Source: Candidatus Latescibacterota bacterium (GTDB lineage Bacteria > Latescibacterota > UBA2968 > UBA8231). Taken from it: a DNA stretch of 40,734 bases. The translations under genes were made by a program, and so were the position numbers. The notes under the pieces were generated by a model, which was not told where the DNA came from, searched no databases, and saw only the letters and a list, made by a program, of their open reading frames with translations. Where the stretch lies: assembly GCA_016187725.1 (NCBI GenBank), contig JACPJE010000121.1, positions 1 through 40,734 of the forward strand, given 5' to 3'. How positions within the stretch are numbered: position 1 is the stretch's first letter; the number at the start of each line of letters is the position of its first letter. Below, in pieces: positions 25,696-35,001 of this stretch.

Positions 25696-28600
25696 AAGCT
25701 CTTGCCGAAGCTGAAGTGGAACTTGTAGTCGGAGTAGTTGCCCCGCAGGTCGGTCTGCTTGGCGAACTCGAAGTTCATGGGGAGGATGAAGTAGACCAGC
25801 ATGCCAAAGCCGACGCTGCCATGGAGGCGCTGCTCCTGCGGCTCGCCCGGAGTCGCCAGGGACAGAGGGTCGTGGGGATTGTGCAGCGGCCACAGGTCCA
25901 GGGAATCCCCCTCGTTCCAGGCGGTGCCGATATCGAGGAAGAAACTGCCGTCCACCGCGGGAATGGCAAAGATGCCGGGCCAGCCAAAGGTGATGTTGCG
26001 GATGAAGGGCACCCGCACCTCGTTGTTGAGCAGCACCACCCGGGTGCCCTGGAATTCGGTGAAGCGGTAGCCGCGCAAGGGGCCCATGTTCAGGTTGAAG
26101 CCGCTGTAGAAGGGCAGGAACCAGGCCGGCCCGCCCAGGTTGTACTGCAGGCCGTCGCGGCCCAGGGAACTGACGCCGGTGGCCCGCAGGCCCAGCACGG
26201 ACCAGCGCCCCAGGCGCAGGAAGTGGCGGTAGTCCCCCTCCAGGTGGGAGAAGGAGCGGTCGCCCTCGACCAGGGTCAGGGTGCGGCCTGCAGACAGGAA
26301 GAAGCGCCGTCCGGTGGTGGGCCCCAGCAGGCCGTAGGAGATGGAATCGTGCACGTACGCGGCGCGGAAGAGATGGGTGCCGAAGCTCTCGATGGATTCG
26401 TCGGCGGGCCAGACCAGCTGGCTCTGCTCGTCGACGAAGGTGTAGCTCAGGTCGAGGCGGCGGTAGATGTCGAGAGGATAACTGAAGTTGGCCAGCAGGC
26501 CGCTCTGCCGGCTGCGCTCGATGCCCCGCACCGTGCGGCCGCGGTAGAAGAAGAGGCGGTCCTGGCGGTCGTTGAAGAACTGGTTCCAGTTGAAGAGCAC
26601 CACGTTGTAGGTGGGGCGCTGGCCGTAATAGGTGTAGGACAGGGCGAAGTTGAAGTCGTTGTCGATCTCCTGCGAGGTCACATAGTCGGTGGACAGCGCC
26701 AGGGAGTGGTTGCCCAGCAGGTCGCTCATGCTCAACTGGGCGATGGAGGAGAAGAAGCCGTCGAAATAGCCCATCTGCACGGATAGCCCGTCGAATTCCA
26801 GTTCGGGGGTGTAGGGATGGTGGGGCAGGGAGCCGGCCAGGGCACTGTCAGTCCCGGTGGCGGCAGGCGGGGAACTGGCCGGCTCCTGGTCGGCGGCCAC
26901 CGGCGAGGCCGGCTGCGGCAGGGCCGGGGTGGGCTGCTCGGCCGGGGCGGCTTCGGGCAGGGCATCCGTGATCTGGGCCAGCTTCACCGCCCTGGGCGAG
27001 CGGAGGGCCTGGTCCACCAGCGCCAGAGGCTGGGGCAGAGCCGCCATTGCCACCGGCGGCGCGGCGGTGTCGGCCGGGGCGGTCTGGGCGGACGAATCGG
27101 CCGGGGCTGGGGAGTGGCCTGCGGCCCGTTCCGCCAGAATGGTGCTGCGCTTCCTGATCTCGGGCCAGGAGGGCACGTCCATGCGGTAGAGTTCGCGCCG
27201 GCCGTGGTAATAGGTCACCAGCACCAGTTGCTTGCCGTCCGGAGAGAGGGCCGGGGTCATGATCCCGCTGATGGTGCGGGTGAGGCGGTACTCCCTGCCC
27301 TCTTCGAGGTGATAGAGGAAGAGGTCGTCAATACCCTCGCGGGTGGAGACAAAGAGCAGCTTGTTGCCCTCGGGCATCCACAAAGGCCACAGGTCGTCGG
27401 TGGGGCTGTCGACCAGGGTCTGGGTCTTGCCGGACTGGAAATCGTAGATCTTGATGTCGAACTGCCCCTGCTGCTTGGCGCTGAAGGCGAGGTGGTTGCC
27501 GTCTGGAGACCAGGCGGGGTAGTCGTCGCGCTGCGGGGTGCCGGTGATCTGCTGCAGCTGGCGGGAGGCCACCTCCACCACGTAGATGTCGCTCTGCCCG
27601 TCACCAGTGCCCACCAGCGCCAGCCGCCGGCTGTCGGGGGCCCAGTCCAGGGATTCGATGATCTCCAGCTCGTCGAACTCCAGGGTTTCCTTCAGTTTCT
27701 TGTCGTAGAGATCCCACAGCAGCACCACGTCGCGGGGGCCTTTCTTGGCGACAAAGGCGATGGTGTGGCCATCCGGCGCCCAGGCCACGGTGCCTGAACC
27801 AAATGTGAGCTGGTCGTAGTCGGCAGTGCGCATGTGGGAGGTGAGACGCTCCACCAGGCTGCCATCGTCCAGGCGGATGATGTCGACGTGTTCCTCGACC
27901 CCGTCGGTGGAGAGCACCGCCAGCATGTCGCCGCTGAGCGACCAGCGGGGGTTGCTGTAGTTCTGGTACTCGTCCTCGGTCTTGATGATCTTGTGGGAGA
28001 TCTCCGCCAGATAGTCGCGCGACTGCAGCAGGGGCCAGTAGTGTTTGCGCAGCTGGGCCGACCAGCGCTCGTCCAGGTCGTCCATGTCCAGGTCGATGAG
28101 GCGTTTGAGCAGCTTGTCGGTGTCGTTCTGGCTGTCCCAAGTTCTCAAGATACGGCTGATCTTCTCAGGGCCGTAGTTGGCGGCGATGTACTGCATCAGG
28201 CTGTGGCTCTGCTTGTAGGCCAGAAAGACGTTGCCCATGCCCCATGCAGCGTCCATGATCTCGAGGGGGATCAGTTCGTCGGTGAGCACCGCGTCGCGCA
28301 GCACCATCTCGTCGATGGTGTTCATCTCCTCGGTGGCGTACTCGGCCAGCCCCTCCATGATCCAGGTGGGCGGTGAGTTGAGCGGGTTGGAGGAGAGGCG
28401 CTTGATGGGCCCCTTGTAGAGAATGTCGTACTGGAAGATGTGCATCAATTCGTGGGTCAGCACGTTGCGGAACTCATCCAGGTCCCCGTCGAAGGGAATG
28501 ACCATGCGGTAGCGCAGGGGCTCGGCAAAGCCGGCCACGCCGGGAGGGAGGAAATCCTGGACGATGTTGGTCTGCTCGAACTCGTAGTGGGATTTGAAGA

Positions 28601-28901
28601 TCACGATGGGCGGCTTGGAGGAAAGTTCGTGGTGCATGACCTGGCTGATGTGGGTGTACGCCTCTTCGAGGTACTGGACGGCGCGCTGGGCCAGGTCGGC
28701 GAACTCCGGCTCGTAGTAGAGTTCGAGGTGCTGGCTCTCCATGACCATCCACTTGAAATCCTTGTAGCGGACCTTGTTCTGGCCGAAGCCCTGCTCGAGC
28801 TGGGTGGTGAGGATGTCCTGGGCGGAGGCGGGCGTACCGGGCCATGCCATCCAGGCCAGCAGCGCCAGCAAGGGGCCTGCACTTTTGATCGATGCCTGCA
28901 T
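25692..28901 (-). CDS. metalloprotease / TolB-type beta-propeller / Omp85 barrel fusion
   Basis: A 1069-residue secreted protein with a signal peptide (cleavage about residue 28, ASAQ). Residues about 45-330 form a gluzincin peptidase-MA-like domain with the zinc motif HELMH (150-154) and a third ligand Glu183 in IMEGLAEY. Residues about 330-600 hold PD40/WD40-like repeats (AWSPDGNHLAFS, APDSRRLALVG, ALSPDGKQLVLV) typical of TolB propellers. A Pro/Ala-rich linker spans about 600-690. Residues about 700-1069 resemble a BamA/TamA (Omp85) barrel with GPLRGYRF and a terminal FGKSF. Surface-tethered proteolysis or protein insertion are the obvious possibilities. It starts 2 nt after the TPR gene. 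Confidence 0.85.
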   Translation of the reverse strand: MQASIKSAGPLLALLAWMAWPGTPASAQDILTTQLEQGFGQNKVRYKDFKWMVMESQHLELYYEPEFADLAQRAVQYLEEAYTHISQVMHHELSSKPPIVIFKSHYEFEQTNIVQDFLPPGVAGFAEPLRYRMVIPFDGDLDEFRNVLTHELMHIFQYDILYKGPIKRLSSNPLNSPPTWIMEGLAEYATEEMNTIDEMVLRDAVLTDELIPLEIMDAAWGMGNVFLAYKQSHSLMQYIAANYGPEKISRILRTWDSQNDTDKLLKRLIDLDMDDLDERWSAQLRKHYWPLLQSRDYLAEISHKIIKTEDEYQNYSNPRWSLSGDMLAVLSTDGVEEHVDIIRLDDGSLVERLTSHMRTADYDQLTFGSGTVAWAPDGHTIAFVAKKGPRDVVLLWDLYDKKLKETLEFDELEIIESLDWAPDSRRLALVGTGDGQSDIYVVEVASRQLQQITGTPQRDDYPAWSPDGNHLAFSAKQQGQFDIKIYDFQSGKTQTLVDSPTDDLWPLWMPEGNKLLFVSTREGIDDLFLYHLEEGREYRLTRTISGIMTPALSPDGKQLVLVTYYHGRRELYRMDVPSWPEIRKRSTILAERAAGHSPAPADSSAQTAPADTAAPPVAMAALPQPLALVDQALRSPRAVKLAQITDALPEAAPAEQPTPALPQPASPVAADQEPASSPPAATGTDSALAGSLPHHPYTPELEFDGLSVQMGYFDGFFSSIAQLSMSDLLGNHSLALSTDYVTSQEIDNDFNFALSYTYYGQRPTYNVVLFNWNQFFNDRQDRLFFYRGRTVRGIERSRQSGLLANFSYPLDIYRRLDLSYTFVDEQSQLVWPADESIESFGTHLFRAAYVHDSISYGLLGPTTGRRFFLSAGRTLTLVEGDRSFSHLEGDYRHFLRLGRWSVLGLRATGVSSLGRDGLQYNLGGPAWFLPFYSGFNLNMGPLRGYRFTEFQGTRVVLLNNEVRVPFIRNITFGWPGIFAIPAVDGSFFLDIGTAWNEGDSLDLWPLHNPHDPLSLATPGEPQEQRLHGSVGFGMLVYFILPMNFEFAKQTDLRGNYSDYKFHFSFGKSF

Positions 28902-28903
28902 CC

Positions 28904-29428
28904 TCACTCTCCTGTGGGGGGCTTGGGGTCGGTCTGGGGGGAAGCTGCCGAGTCGGGGAGGGCGGCCCGCTGGCGGTGCTCGAAGTGCCGGATATTGGCC
29001 TGGTACGCCTCCTGGCCCGGCCGCAGGGCCTGGGCCTGGCGGTAGGCGGCGGCGGCCTGCTCTTCGAGGCCCAGGTGCTCGTACACGATGCCCAGGTTGT
29101 TGTGATAGCTGGCGCTCAGACTGTCGCGCTGGGCCGCCTGCTCCAGGTGCAGGCGGGCTTCCTGCCACAGGCCCTTCCCGATGCACCAGTAGGCGTACTC
29201 GTTGATCTGCCTGGCGTCGGGGGGGGCGGCGCGCTTTTTGCCGGCCGGCGGCGGTTGCGGCGCCGGGGCGCGCTTCGCCGGCAGGGCCGCCCCGGTATCG
29301 GACCGGGCGGGCTGGGCGGCTACCCAGGCCGGGGCGCGCTGGTCCGGAGCGGGGCGGCGGATCACCTCCAGGCAGCCCCACAGGCTTCCTGCCAGCAGCA
29401 GCGAGCACAGGGTCAGACAGTGCCTCAA
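28904..29428 (-). CDS. small TPR lipoprotein
   Basis: A 174-residue protein with an N-terminal hydrophobic segment ending at Cys19 (LWGC, a near-lipobox), a Pro/Ala/Lys-rich spacer (about 25-75), and two to three tetratricopeptide-like helices (YHNNLGIVYEHLGLEEQA, AYRQAQALRPGQEAY). TPR proteins usually act as adaptors in complexes. Start TTG at 29428 overlaps the stop of the cytochrome fusion gene as TTGA and has AGGA 8 nt upstream. The next gene begins 2 nt after this stop, so it may be an assembly partner of the barrel fusion. Confidence 0.7.
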   Translation of the reverse strand: MRHCLTLCSLLLAGSLWGCLEVIRRPAPDQRAPAWVAAQPARSDTGAALPAKRAPAPQPPPAGKKRAAPPDARQINEYAYWCIGKGLWQEARLHLEQAAQRDSLSASYHNNLGIVYEHLGLEEQAAAAYRQAQALRPGQEAYQANIRHFEHRQRAALPDSAASPQTDPKPPTGE

Positions 29429-32175
29429 GGTCGGGTTCCTCTCTTCCACAGCTGCCAAAAATCCTCGGGACGGGTGCGGCGCAGCAACACGCGGTTGTCG
29501 AGCAGGGCCGACAGGGTGCCCGGCTCCAGTTCCAGGGAATCGGCCAGGGCCGCGGCTGCGGCCAGCAGTTGCCGCCCCTGCCCTTGTTCCAGGCAGGCGC
29601 CCAGGGCCTCCACGTCGGCGCCGGCCAGGGCCGCGGCGCCGCGCCAGTCGGCGGCCGAGTCGCGCGCCGCCGCATAGGCGGAATACCGCCCGGGCTGTCG
29701 GGCGCTCAGGCAGGCCCGCACCTCCACTTCCTCGCCGCCGGGCCCGGCCCCGGGCTGGAGCAGGTGGAGGCGGAGGCCCGAAGGATCTGGAGGCCAATCT
29801 TTTAACAGCGCCGCTTCGGCCTGTGGGTCCCAGGCCGGCGCGAAGATCTCCAGCTGGCCGGGCCTGGCCGGGCGCTGGCGCCACCAAGAGGCGCCGACCA
29901 GGCGGGGGACCAGCAGGAAGGACTCGCCCTTTTTCTCGAGCAGGTGCCGCACCCGGGCATAGCGGGGGTCGCGGGCGAAGTCCGCGCTAAAAATATAGGC
30001 AGGAAATACCTGAATGCCATATCGCCTGGCCAGCCCTTCGCCCTCGGGGGTTTCCAGCCGGCGGACCTGGACCCGGGCCTGGGGAAAGAGTTCGAGGGTG
30101 GAGGCCAGGAAAACCCCGGTATTGCAGGCCTCGCAGGCGGCGCTGTCGAGCACCTGCAGCGAGAAGGGTACCGGCTCGTAGTACTCGCAGCGGGCCTGGG
30201 GGGTGTTCGGATCGCGGCAGAGGGCGCCTTTCCCGGTGGGCGGAGCGCAGTCGGTGTCGCTGCCGCAGGCGGGCAGTTCGCGGCACAGCGGGTGCGCGGG
30301 TTGGTCGCGGCAGAGGCGGCGGGCCAGGGGCAGGGGCGCGAATTCGCCGGTGAACTCCTCCCCCTCGATCAGCAGGGTGGGGGACAGGTCGATGCCCAGG
30401 GAGTTGGCCAGCCGGATGTTCTGGCGGAAGAGCGCCTCGCCCCGGGGGCCGGCCGCCTCCTGTTGCAGGGCCTGGGGGTCCAGGCCGGCGGCCCTGGCGC
30501 AGGCCTGCCAGTCCCCCCCGGGCCCCTGGCGGCTGCGGCAGAGCAGGTAGGACCGGTAGCGCTCGGGAAAGTCCTGAAGCGCGATCAGCTGGCGCCGGCC
30601 TTCGTCGATCTCGGGCTGGCCGTGCAGACTGGCAAAGGGCCCCTCGCCCGAGGAGGCCTGGCCCGCGCAGCCGGCTCTTTCCTGGGTGCGGGCCTGGGAG
30701 CGCCGGGGTTTGGCCTGGTCCTGCTCGTCGGCGATGTAATAGAGCTGCAATTTCACCTGGTCCCCGAAGCGCTCGAGCAGGGGCAGGAGGGTTTGCTCGG
30801 CCTCCATGCCATAGGGGCACAGGCTCATCACGAAGAGTTCCAGTTCCACCGCGCCCTGCTGCTGGAGGCGCTGATGCAGCACCTGTTCGAGGGGTTGGGG
30901 CGCGGCGCGGTGGTCGATCCTGGCCAGGTATTCGACGGGCGCGAACCCGGGGCTCTGCACCGGGGTGTGGCAGTGCCGGCAGAACTCGGCATCCACGCTG
31001 CGGCGGATATTGGCGGTTTCCGGGCGCAGGACGTGTTGCTGGCCCGGGCCGTGGCAGATCTCGCACTGCACCCCGGCCAGGGCCTGGTGGGGCTGGTCGA
31101 GGGCAAAGCCGCCGGGCAGACCGAAGCCGGTGGTGTGGCAGCTGACGCACTGGGGAAAGAAGTGGCGGTTCCTCTGGCGCAGGGTGTCGAAGGCGTGGGC
31201 GTGCAGGGTGGTGCGCCACTGGGCGTGCTCTTGGGCATGACAGGGCCGGCAGGCCGCCTCCCCGGCGTAGGTGTGGGTAGGGTCGGCCTCGAGGGCATAG
31301 GCGGCAAAAGGCGAGGGGGGTGCTGTCCGCAGGCTGGATCGCCGGGCCACGGTGTCTTGAAAGGCGGCGACCAGTTCCTTCATCGCCGCGGCTTCTGGCA
31401 AGGCAACGCTGACCGGCAGCTCTTCGGCGCCCGCCAGAATCGGATCGCCCGCGGGGCCGGCCTGCAGCTTCAGCCGTCCCAGGCGGGTGCCCTGGGGCGC
31501 TGAACCGACCAGGGCGGGCCGGCCCTCGCGCCGGGCCAGGGCCTGGCGGGCGACGATGAGGTCCAGTTCGGGAAAACGCGCGGCCAGGGTATCGTTTTCG
31601 GCGGCGGAAAGGTCGCTGAGCAGGAACAGGTAGTCGACCTGGCCCCGCAGTTGGGCGATGGGAGCGGCGAGAGCGGCGGCGGGATCGACGAATTGGTCGG
31701 CCTGGGGCGCGCCCACGCCCAGGATGCCCACCTGCCAGCGGCCCAGGGGGCGCACCAGGTACGGGGCGACCCCGGCCAGGGGCTGGCGCAGGTTGGTGGA
31801 GATGAAGGGCAGACTGATCTGGCGGGCCAGCCGGGCGATGAACTCGGCGCCGAAGTGGAAGTCGCCGCCGGCCAGGTTGAGCGCCCCGTATCCCAGCTGC
31901 GCCATGGCCCGGGCGTAGGTCTCCACCCGCAGCTGGTCGAGTTCCTCCTCGCCTTCGACAAAGCCGCCTGCGTCGACCAGCAGAAAGGGATCGCCGGCGG
32001 CCCGCTGCCGCTCGATCAGGGTGCCGCGCCGGGCAATGCCGCCCAACTGCTCGTCGGTGCAGCCGCACACCTCCAGAAAGGAGCGGGTGTCCCCGGTGTG
32101 GAGGATAAAGGCGTCCTGGGACCAGGCGGGCATGGAGAGGGCCAGCGAGAGGAGGAAATACGCCAAAAATCGCAT
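29425..32175 (-). CDS. phosphoesterase-like / tetraheme cytochrome / thioredoxin-fold fusion
   Basis: A 916-residue exported protein (signal peptide about 1-19, cleavage after PAWS). Residues 20-260 resemble a 5'-nucleotidase/metallophosphoesterase with HTGDTRSFLEVCGC and GGDFHFG. Residues 300-410 contain four CXXCH haem sites: 309-313, 343-347, 371-375 and 399-403, cytochrome c554-like. Residues about 443-610 look like a DsbA/thioredoxin fold with a single-Cys CPYG (Cys453) and cis-Pro motif SPT (599). A second thioredoxin-like domain (about 670-780) has CEAC (681-684) and FPAYIF. All parts are extracytoplasmic, which fits an electron-transfer or disulfide-redox role; substrates are unknown. 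Upstream gap to the GT87 gene is 33 nt. Confidence 0.85.
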   Translation of the reverse strand: MRFLAYFLLSLALSMPAWSQDAFILHTGDTRSFLEVCGCTDEQLGGIARRGTLIERQRAAGDPFLLVDAGGFVEGEEELDQLRVETYARAMAQLGYGALNLAGGDFHFGAEFIARLARQISLPFISTNLRQPLAGVAPYLVRPLGRWQVGILGVGAPQADQFVDPAAALAAPIAQLRGQVDYLFLLSDLSAAENDTLAARFPELDLIVARQALARREGRPALVGSAPQGTRLGRLKLQAGPAGDPILAGAEELPVSVALPEAAAMKELVAAFQDTVARRSSLRTAPPSPFAAYALEADPTHTYAGEAACRPCHAQEHAQWRTTLHAHAFDTLRQRNRHFFPQCVSCHTTGFGLPGGFALDQPHQALAGVQCEICHGPGQQHVLRPETANIRRSVDAEFCRHCHTPVQSPGFAPVEYLARIDHRAAPQPLEQVLHQRLQQQGAVELELFVMSLCPYGMEAEQTLLPLLERFGDQVKLQLYYIADEQDQAKPRRSQARTQERAGCAGQASSGEGPFASLHGQPEIDEGRRQLIALQDFPERYRSYLLCRSRQGPGGDWQACARAAGLDPQALQQEAAGPRGEALFRQNIRLANSLGIDLSPTLLIEGEEFTGEFAPLPLARRLCRDQPAHPLCRELPACGSDTDCAPPTGKGALCRDPNTPQARCEYYEPVPFSLQVLDSAACEACNTGVFLASTLELFPQARVQVRRLETPEGEGLARRYGIQVFPAYIFSADFARDPRYARVRHLLEKKGESFLLVPRLVGASWWRQRPARPGQLEIFAPAWDPQAEAALLKDWPPDPSGLRLHLLQPGAGPGGEEVEVRACLSARQPGRYSAYAAARDSAADWRGAAALAGADVEALGACLEQGQGRQLLAAAAALADSLELEPGTLSALLDNRVLLRRTRPEDFWQLWKRGTRP

Positions 32176-32208
32176 GCGTAGTAGAGACGGCCCAAGGGGG
32201 TGAAAGTT

Positions 32209-33513
32209 TCAGTGGGTACGGCTCTTCAGGAAGCGGTAGAGCGGCTGGCCCACCAGCAGCAGGTAGAAAGGGATATACTCGGCCCACAGCACCCAGGGAT
32301 GCTCCTCCCAGACGCCGGTGGTACTATAGCCGCTGAGCACGTCGTAGGCAAGGAAGATGGCGCCGCTCAGGTAGAGCCAGGCCGGCGCGGGGAAGAGGGC
32401 GAAGAAGGGCAGCACCCACACCAGGTACCAGGGGTGCAGGGTGGGGGTGAGCAACAGATAGGCGCCCAGGATGGCGAAGGCCGCCCGGTACAGATCGCCG
32501 CCGCGCCAACAGGCCCACAGCACCACCAGGCCCAGCAGCGCGGCGCACAGCAGTTTGGCCTGGTACAGGGCCGCCTCGTCCTGGCCCAGGGCCGGGTCCT
32601 TGAGCAGTTGGTAGCACAGCGAGAAGAAGGCGTCGTTGAAGCGCCATTTGAGCAGGTAGGCCTGCAGGCCGGCGAAGAGCTGCATGCCCGCCCCGGCATA
32701 GGGCAGAAAGCCCAGCCCCACCAGCAGGGGCAGCCACCACAGGAGCCGGCGCTGGCCCTGCAGGCGCCCCCAGAACAGCGGCAGCACCAGGGCCGGCAGG
32801 AGCTTGGCCAGCAGGGCCCCGGCGCCGGCCCACACCGCTGCCTGCCGGCGCCCTGCCTCCAGCCAGTACAGGGCCAGGAGCAGCAGGGACACGGCCAGCA
32901 CGTCGAGATGGCCGCTGCCGGCCACCTCGATCACCGGCAGGGGATTCCAGGCGTAGAGCAGCACCCGGCGCTCGTCCTGGCCCCGCTGGCGCAGGATGCG
33001 GACCAGCAGCACCACCAGGCCCAGCTCGACCAGCACCAGCGCGCCCCTCATGGCCAACAGCCCGGGGTGGAGGGCGCAGACCAGGAGGAAGAAGAACTGG
33101 GCCAGGGGCGGATAGATGGTGGAGACGTCTTTATGGTTGATGCCATTGTACAGCCCGTCGCGCAGGTGGGCCACCGCGGGCGACTCAGGGGTGTGGAGAT
33201 AGGGATTGATGCCGGCCAGCTGCACCCGGCCGTCCCAGACGTAGCGGTAGACGTCGTCCGAAAGGCTGGGCACACTGGCCAGCAGAGTCAGGCGGAAGAG
33301 CAGGGCCAGGCCGAGGAGGGGCCACAGCGGGCCGGCAGGCCGGCGGCACACCCACCAGGCAGCGGCCAGATAGGCGAGGAAGGCCGGCAGCAGGAGGGCC
33401 CAGAAACGGGGGATCTGGGTCTCTAGGGGGCCCAGCCAGACCAGGCAGCCCCAAGCCACCTCGATGGCCAGGCCGCACAGTAAGGGCAGCGCCTGGGGCC
33501 TGAGGGCCGCCAT
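32209..33513 (-). CDS. GT87-like polyprenol-phosphate-sugar-dependent glycosyltransferase
   Basis: A 434-residue integral membrane protein with about ten or more transmembrane segments. It has the GT-C fold hallmarks of family GT87 (DUF2029-type mannosyltransferases): the acidic pair Asp86/Asp87 in SLSDDVYRYVWDGRV, then GINPY, and IYPPLAQF, LYAWNPLPV and HLDVLAV. These enzymes use a lipid-phosphate sugar donor on the outer face of the inner membrane to glycosylate lipids or proteins. ATG 33513 follows the NlpC/P60 stop with no gap. Its place among exported proteins suggests glycosylation of an envelope component; this is inference. Confidence 0.83.
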   Translation of the reverse strand: MAALRPQALPLLCGLAIEVAWGCLVWLGPLETQIPRFWALLLPAFLAYLAAAWWVCRRPAGPLWPLLGLALLFRLTLLASVPSLSDDVYRYVWDGRVQLAGINPYLHTPESPAVAHLRDGLYNGINHKDVSTIYPPLAQFFFLLVCALHPGLLAMRGALVLVELGLVVLLVRILRQRGQDERRVLLYAWNPLPVIEVAGSGHLDVLAVSLLLLALYWLEAGRRQAAVWAGAGALLAKLLPALVLPLFWGRLQGQRRLLWWLPLLVGLGFLPYAGAGMQLFAGLQAYLLKWRFNDAFFSLCYQLLKDPALGQDEAALYQAKLLCAALLGLVVLWACWRGGDLYRAAFAILGAYLLLTPTLHPWYLVWVLPFFALFPAPAWLYLSGAIFLAYDVLSGYSTTGVWEEHPWVLWAEYIPFYLLLVGQPLYRFLKSRTH

Positions 33514-34032
33514 TCAGCGCAGGAGACGGCGCGCCCCGGCGTAGCGCGCCTGGAAGTAGGGGGCCGAGAGCGGGGCGATGACCACCTGGCCCAGGGAGGG
33601 GCTGGCATGGGCGAAGCGGTCCCGGCCCAGGTACACCCCCACGTGGGAGATGCCTGGTCCCTGCGAGGAGATGCGGAAGAAGACCAGGTCGCCGGGGCGG
33701 AGCTGGCGCTGGGTGGAGACCCCGCTACCCAACTGGTACAGCTGTTGGGTACTGCCCGACAGCTCCAGGCCGTACGCCTCGCGGTAAATGACCCGGGTCA
33801 GGGCCGAGCAATCGAGCCCGGCGCGGGTGTTGCCGCCCCACTGGTAGGGCACGCCCACGTAGCTCTGCGCCACCCGCACCAGCCGGCTGCGGTCGCCGCG
33901 CAGCATGGCCTGCCGCCGCGCTTCTAGTTCGCGGGCCACGCCCTGGTCGCCGGGGGGTGCCGGCGGGGTGTAGCGCGGGGCCGAGGCGCAGCCGCTCAAG
34001 AACAGGAGGACGACAACGACCCGGATGCGCAT
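33514..34032 (-). CDS. NlpC/P60 peptidoglycan endopeptidase lipoprotein
   Basis: A 172-residue lipoprotein with a clear lipobox FLSGC (Cys15). The NlpC/P60 domain covers about residues 48-170 with the catalytic Cys75 in GLDCSALTR, His130 in GISHVGVYLG and the third residue region His142 in RFAHASPS. These enzymes cleave peptide stems of peptidoglycan, usually D-Glu-meso-DAP. ATG 34032 is chosen because the lipobox follows it; an open frame upstream lacks similarity. It lies 4 nt after the dehydrogenase gene and directly abuts the glycosyltransferase gene. Confidence 0.93.
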   Translation of the reverse strand: MRIRVVVVLLFLSGCASAPRYTPPAPPGDQGVARELEARRQAMLRGDRSRLVRVAQSYVGVPYQWGGNTRAGLDCSALTRVIYREAYGLELSGSTQQLYQLGSGVSTQRQLRPGDLVFFRISSQGPGISHVGVYLGRDRFAHASPSLGQVVIAPLSAPYFQARYAGARRLLR

Positions 34033-34036
34033 GAGA

Positions 34037-34885
34037 TCAGTAGGCGAAAAAACCCTTGCCGGTCTTGCGCCCCAGCTCGCCCCGGGCCACCATCTCGCGC
34101 AGCAGGGAGCAGGGCCGGTACTTGGGGTCGCCGAAGCGCTCGGCAAAGGACTCGAGGATGTCGAGGGTCACGTCGAGGCCGACGAAGTCGGCCAGGGCCA
34201 GGGGGCCCAGGGGATGGCTGGCGCCCAGTTGCATGGCCCGGTCGATATCCTCGGCGGTGGCCACCCCTTCGGCCAGGGCGAAGATGGCCTCGTTGATCAT
34301 GGGGAAGAGGATGCGGTTGACCACGAAGCCGGGGCGGTTCTGCACCGCGATGGGGACCTTGCCCAGGCGCCGGGCCAGGCGCTCCACTGCGGCAAAAAGA
34401 TCGGGGTCGGTGTGGGGGGTGCGCACCAGCTCGACCAGGGGCATGAGCGGGGGCGGGTTGAAGAAGTGTAATCCCACCACGCGGTCTGGCCGGCCGGTGG
34501 CCAGGGCCAGGGCCTCCACGTCCAGGCCCGAGGTGTTGCTGGCCAGCACCGCCTCCTTCTGACAATGGGCGTCGAGCAGGGCGAAGACCTGCTGTTTGAG
34601 CGCCAGCTTTTCGGGCACGGCCTCGATGGCCAGGTCCACTGCGCCCAAGGCGGTCCACCCGGCGATGGGTTTCAGGCGCTGGAGGGCCTGGGCGCAGGCA
34701 GGGGCGCTCAGTTCTCCCTTTTCCACCTGCCGACGCAGGCGCTGGGCAATGCGGGCCAGGCCGCGCTGCAGGGCGGCGGGGTCGGCATCGTACAGGGATA
34801 CCTCCAGGCCGGAGGTGATCAGGACCTGGGCGATGCCGCAGCCCATGGCGCCGGCGCCGATCACGGCGGTGCGGTCGAAATCCAA
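34037..34885 (-). CDS. 3-hydroxybutyryl-CoA dehydrogenase
   Basis: A 282-residue NAD(P)-dependent dehydrogenase converting 3-hydroxyacyl-CoA to 3-ketoacyl-CoA (or the reverse). The Rossmann motif is [13 protein letters not shown] (residues 8-20), followed by SNTSG and [13 protein letters not shown] with the catalytic His, and the C-terminal 3HCDH domain with NRPGFVVNR and [14 protein letters not shown] 34885 is chosen because it gives the usual N-terminus and the canonical length of 282 residues; a further upstream TTG at 34948 would add a non-homologous tail. It heads the seven-gene run. Its metabolic role seems unrelated to the envelope genes downstream. Nothing is recognised in 34886-35001. 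Confidence 0.9.
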   Translation of the reverse strand: MDFDRTAVIGAGAMGCGIAQVLITSGLEVSLYDADPAALQRGLARIAQRLRRQVEKGELSAPACAQALQRLKPIAGWTALGAVDLAIEAVPEKLALKQQVFALLDAHCQKEAVLASNTSGLDVEALALATGRPDRVVGLHFFNPPPLMPLVELVRTPHTDPDLFAAVERLARRLGKVPIAVQNRPGFVVNRILFPMINEAIFALAEGVATAEDIDRAMQLGASHPLGPLALADFVGLDVTLDILESFAERFGDPKYRPCSLLREMVARGELGRKTGKGFFAY

Positions 34886-35001
34886 GGCAGTTGGTCGGGT
34901 GAAAGAAGGGGAAGAGAGAGGAGCCGGGAAAAGAGAGGGATATCCCAAACTTAAGAGCCGGCGCCGGGGGCGGCAAGTAGGGCTTCGGGGAATTACTTGC
35001 G

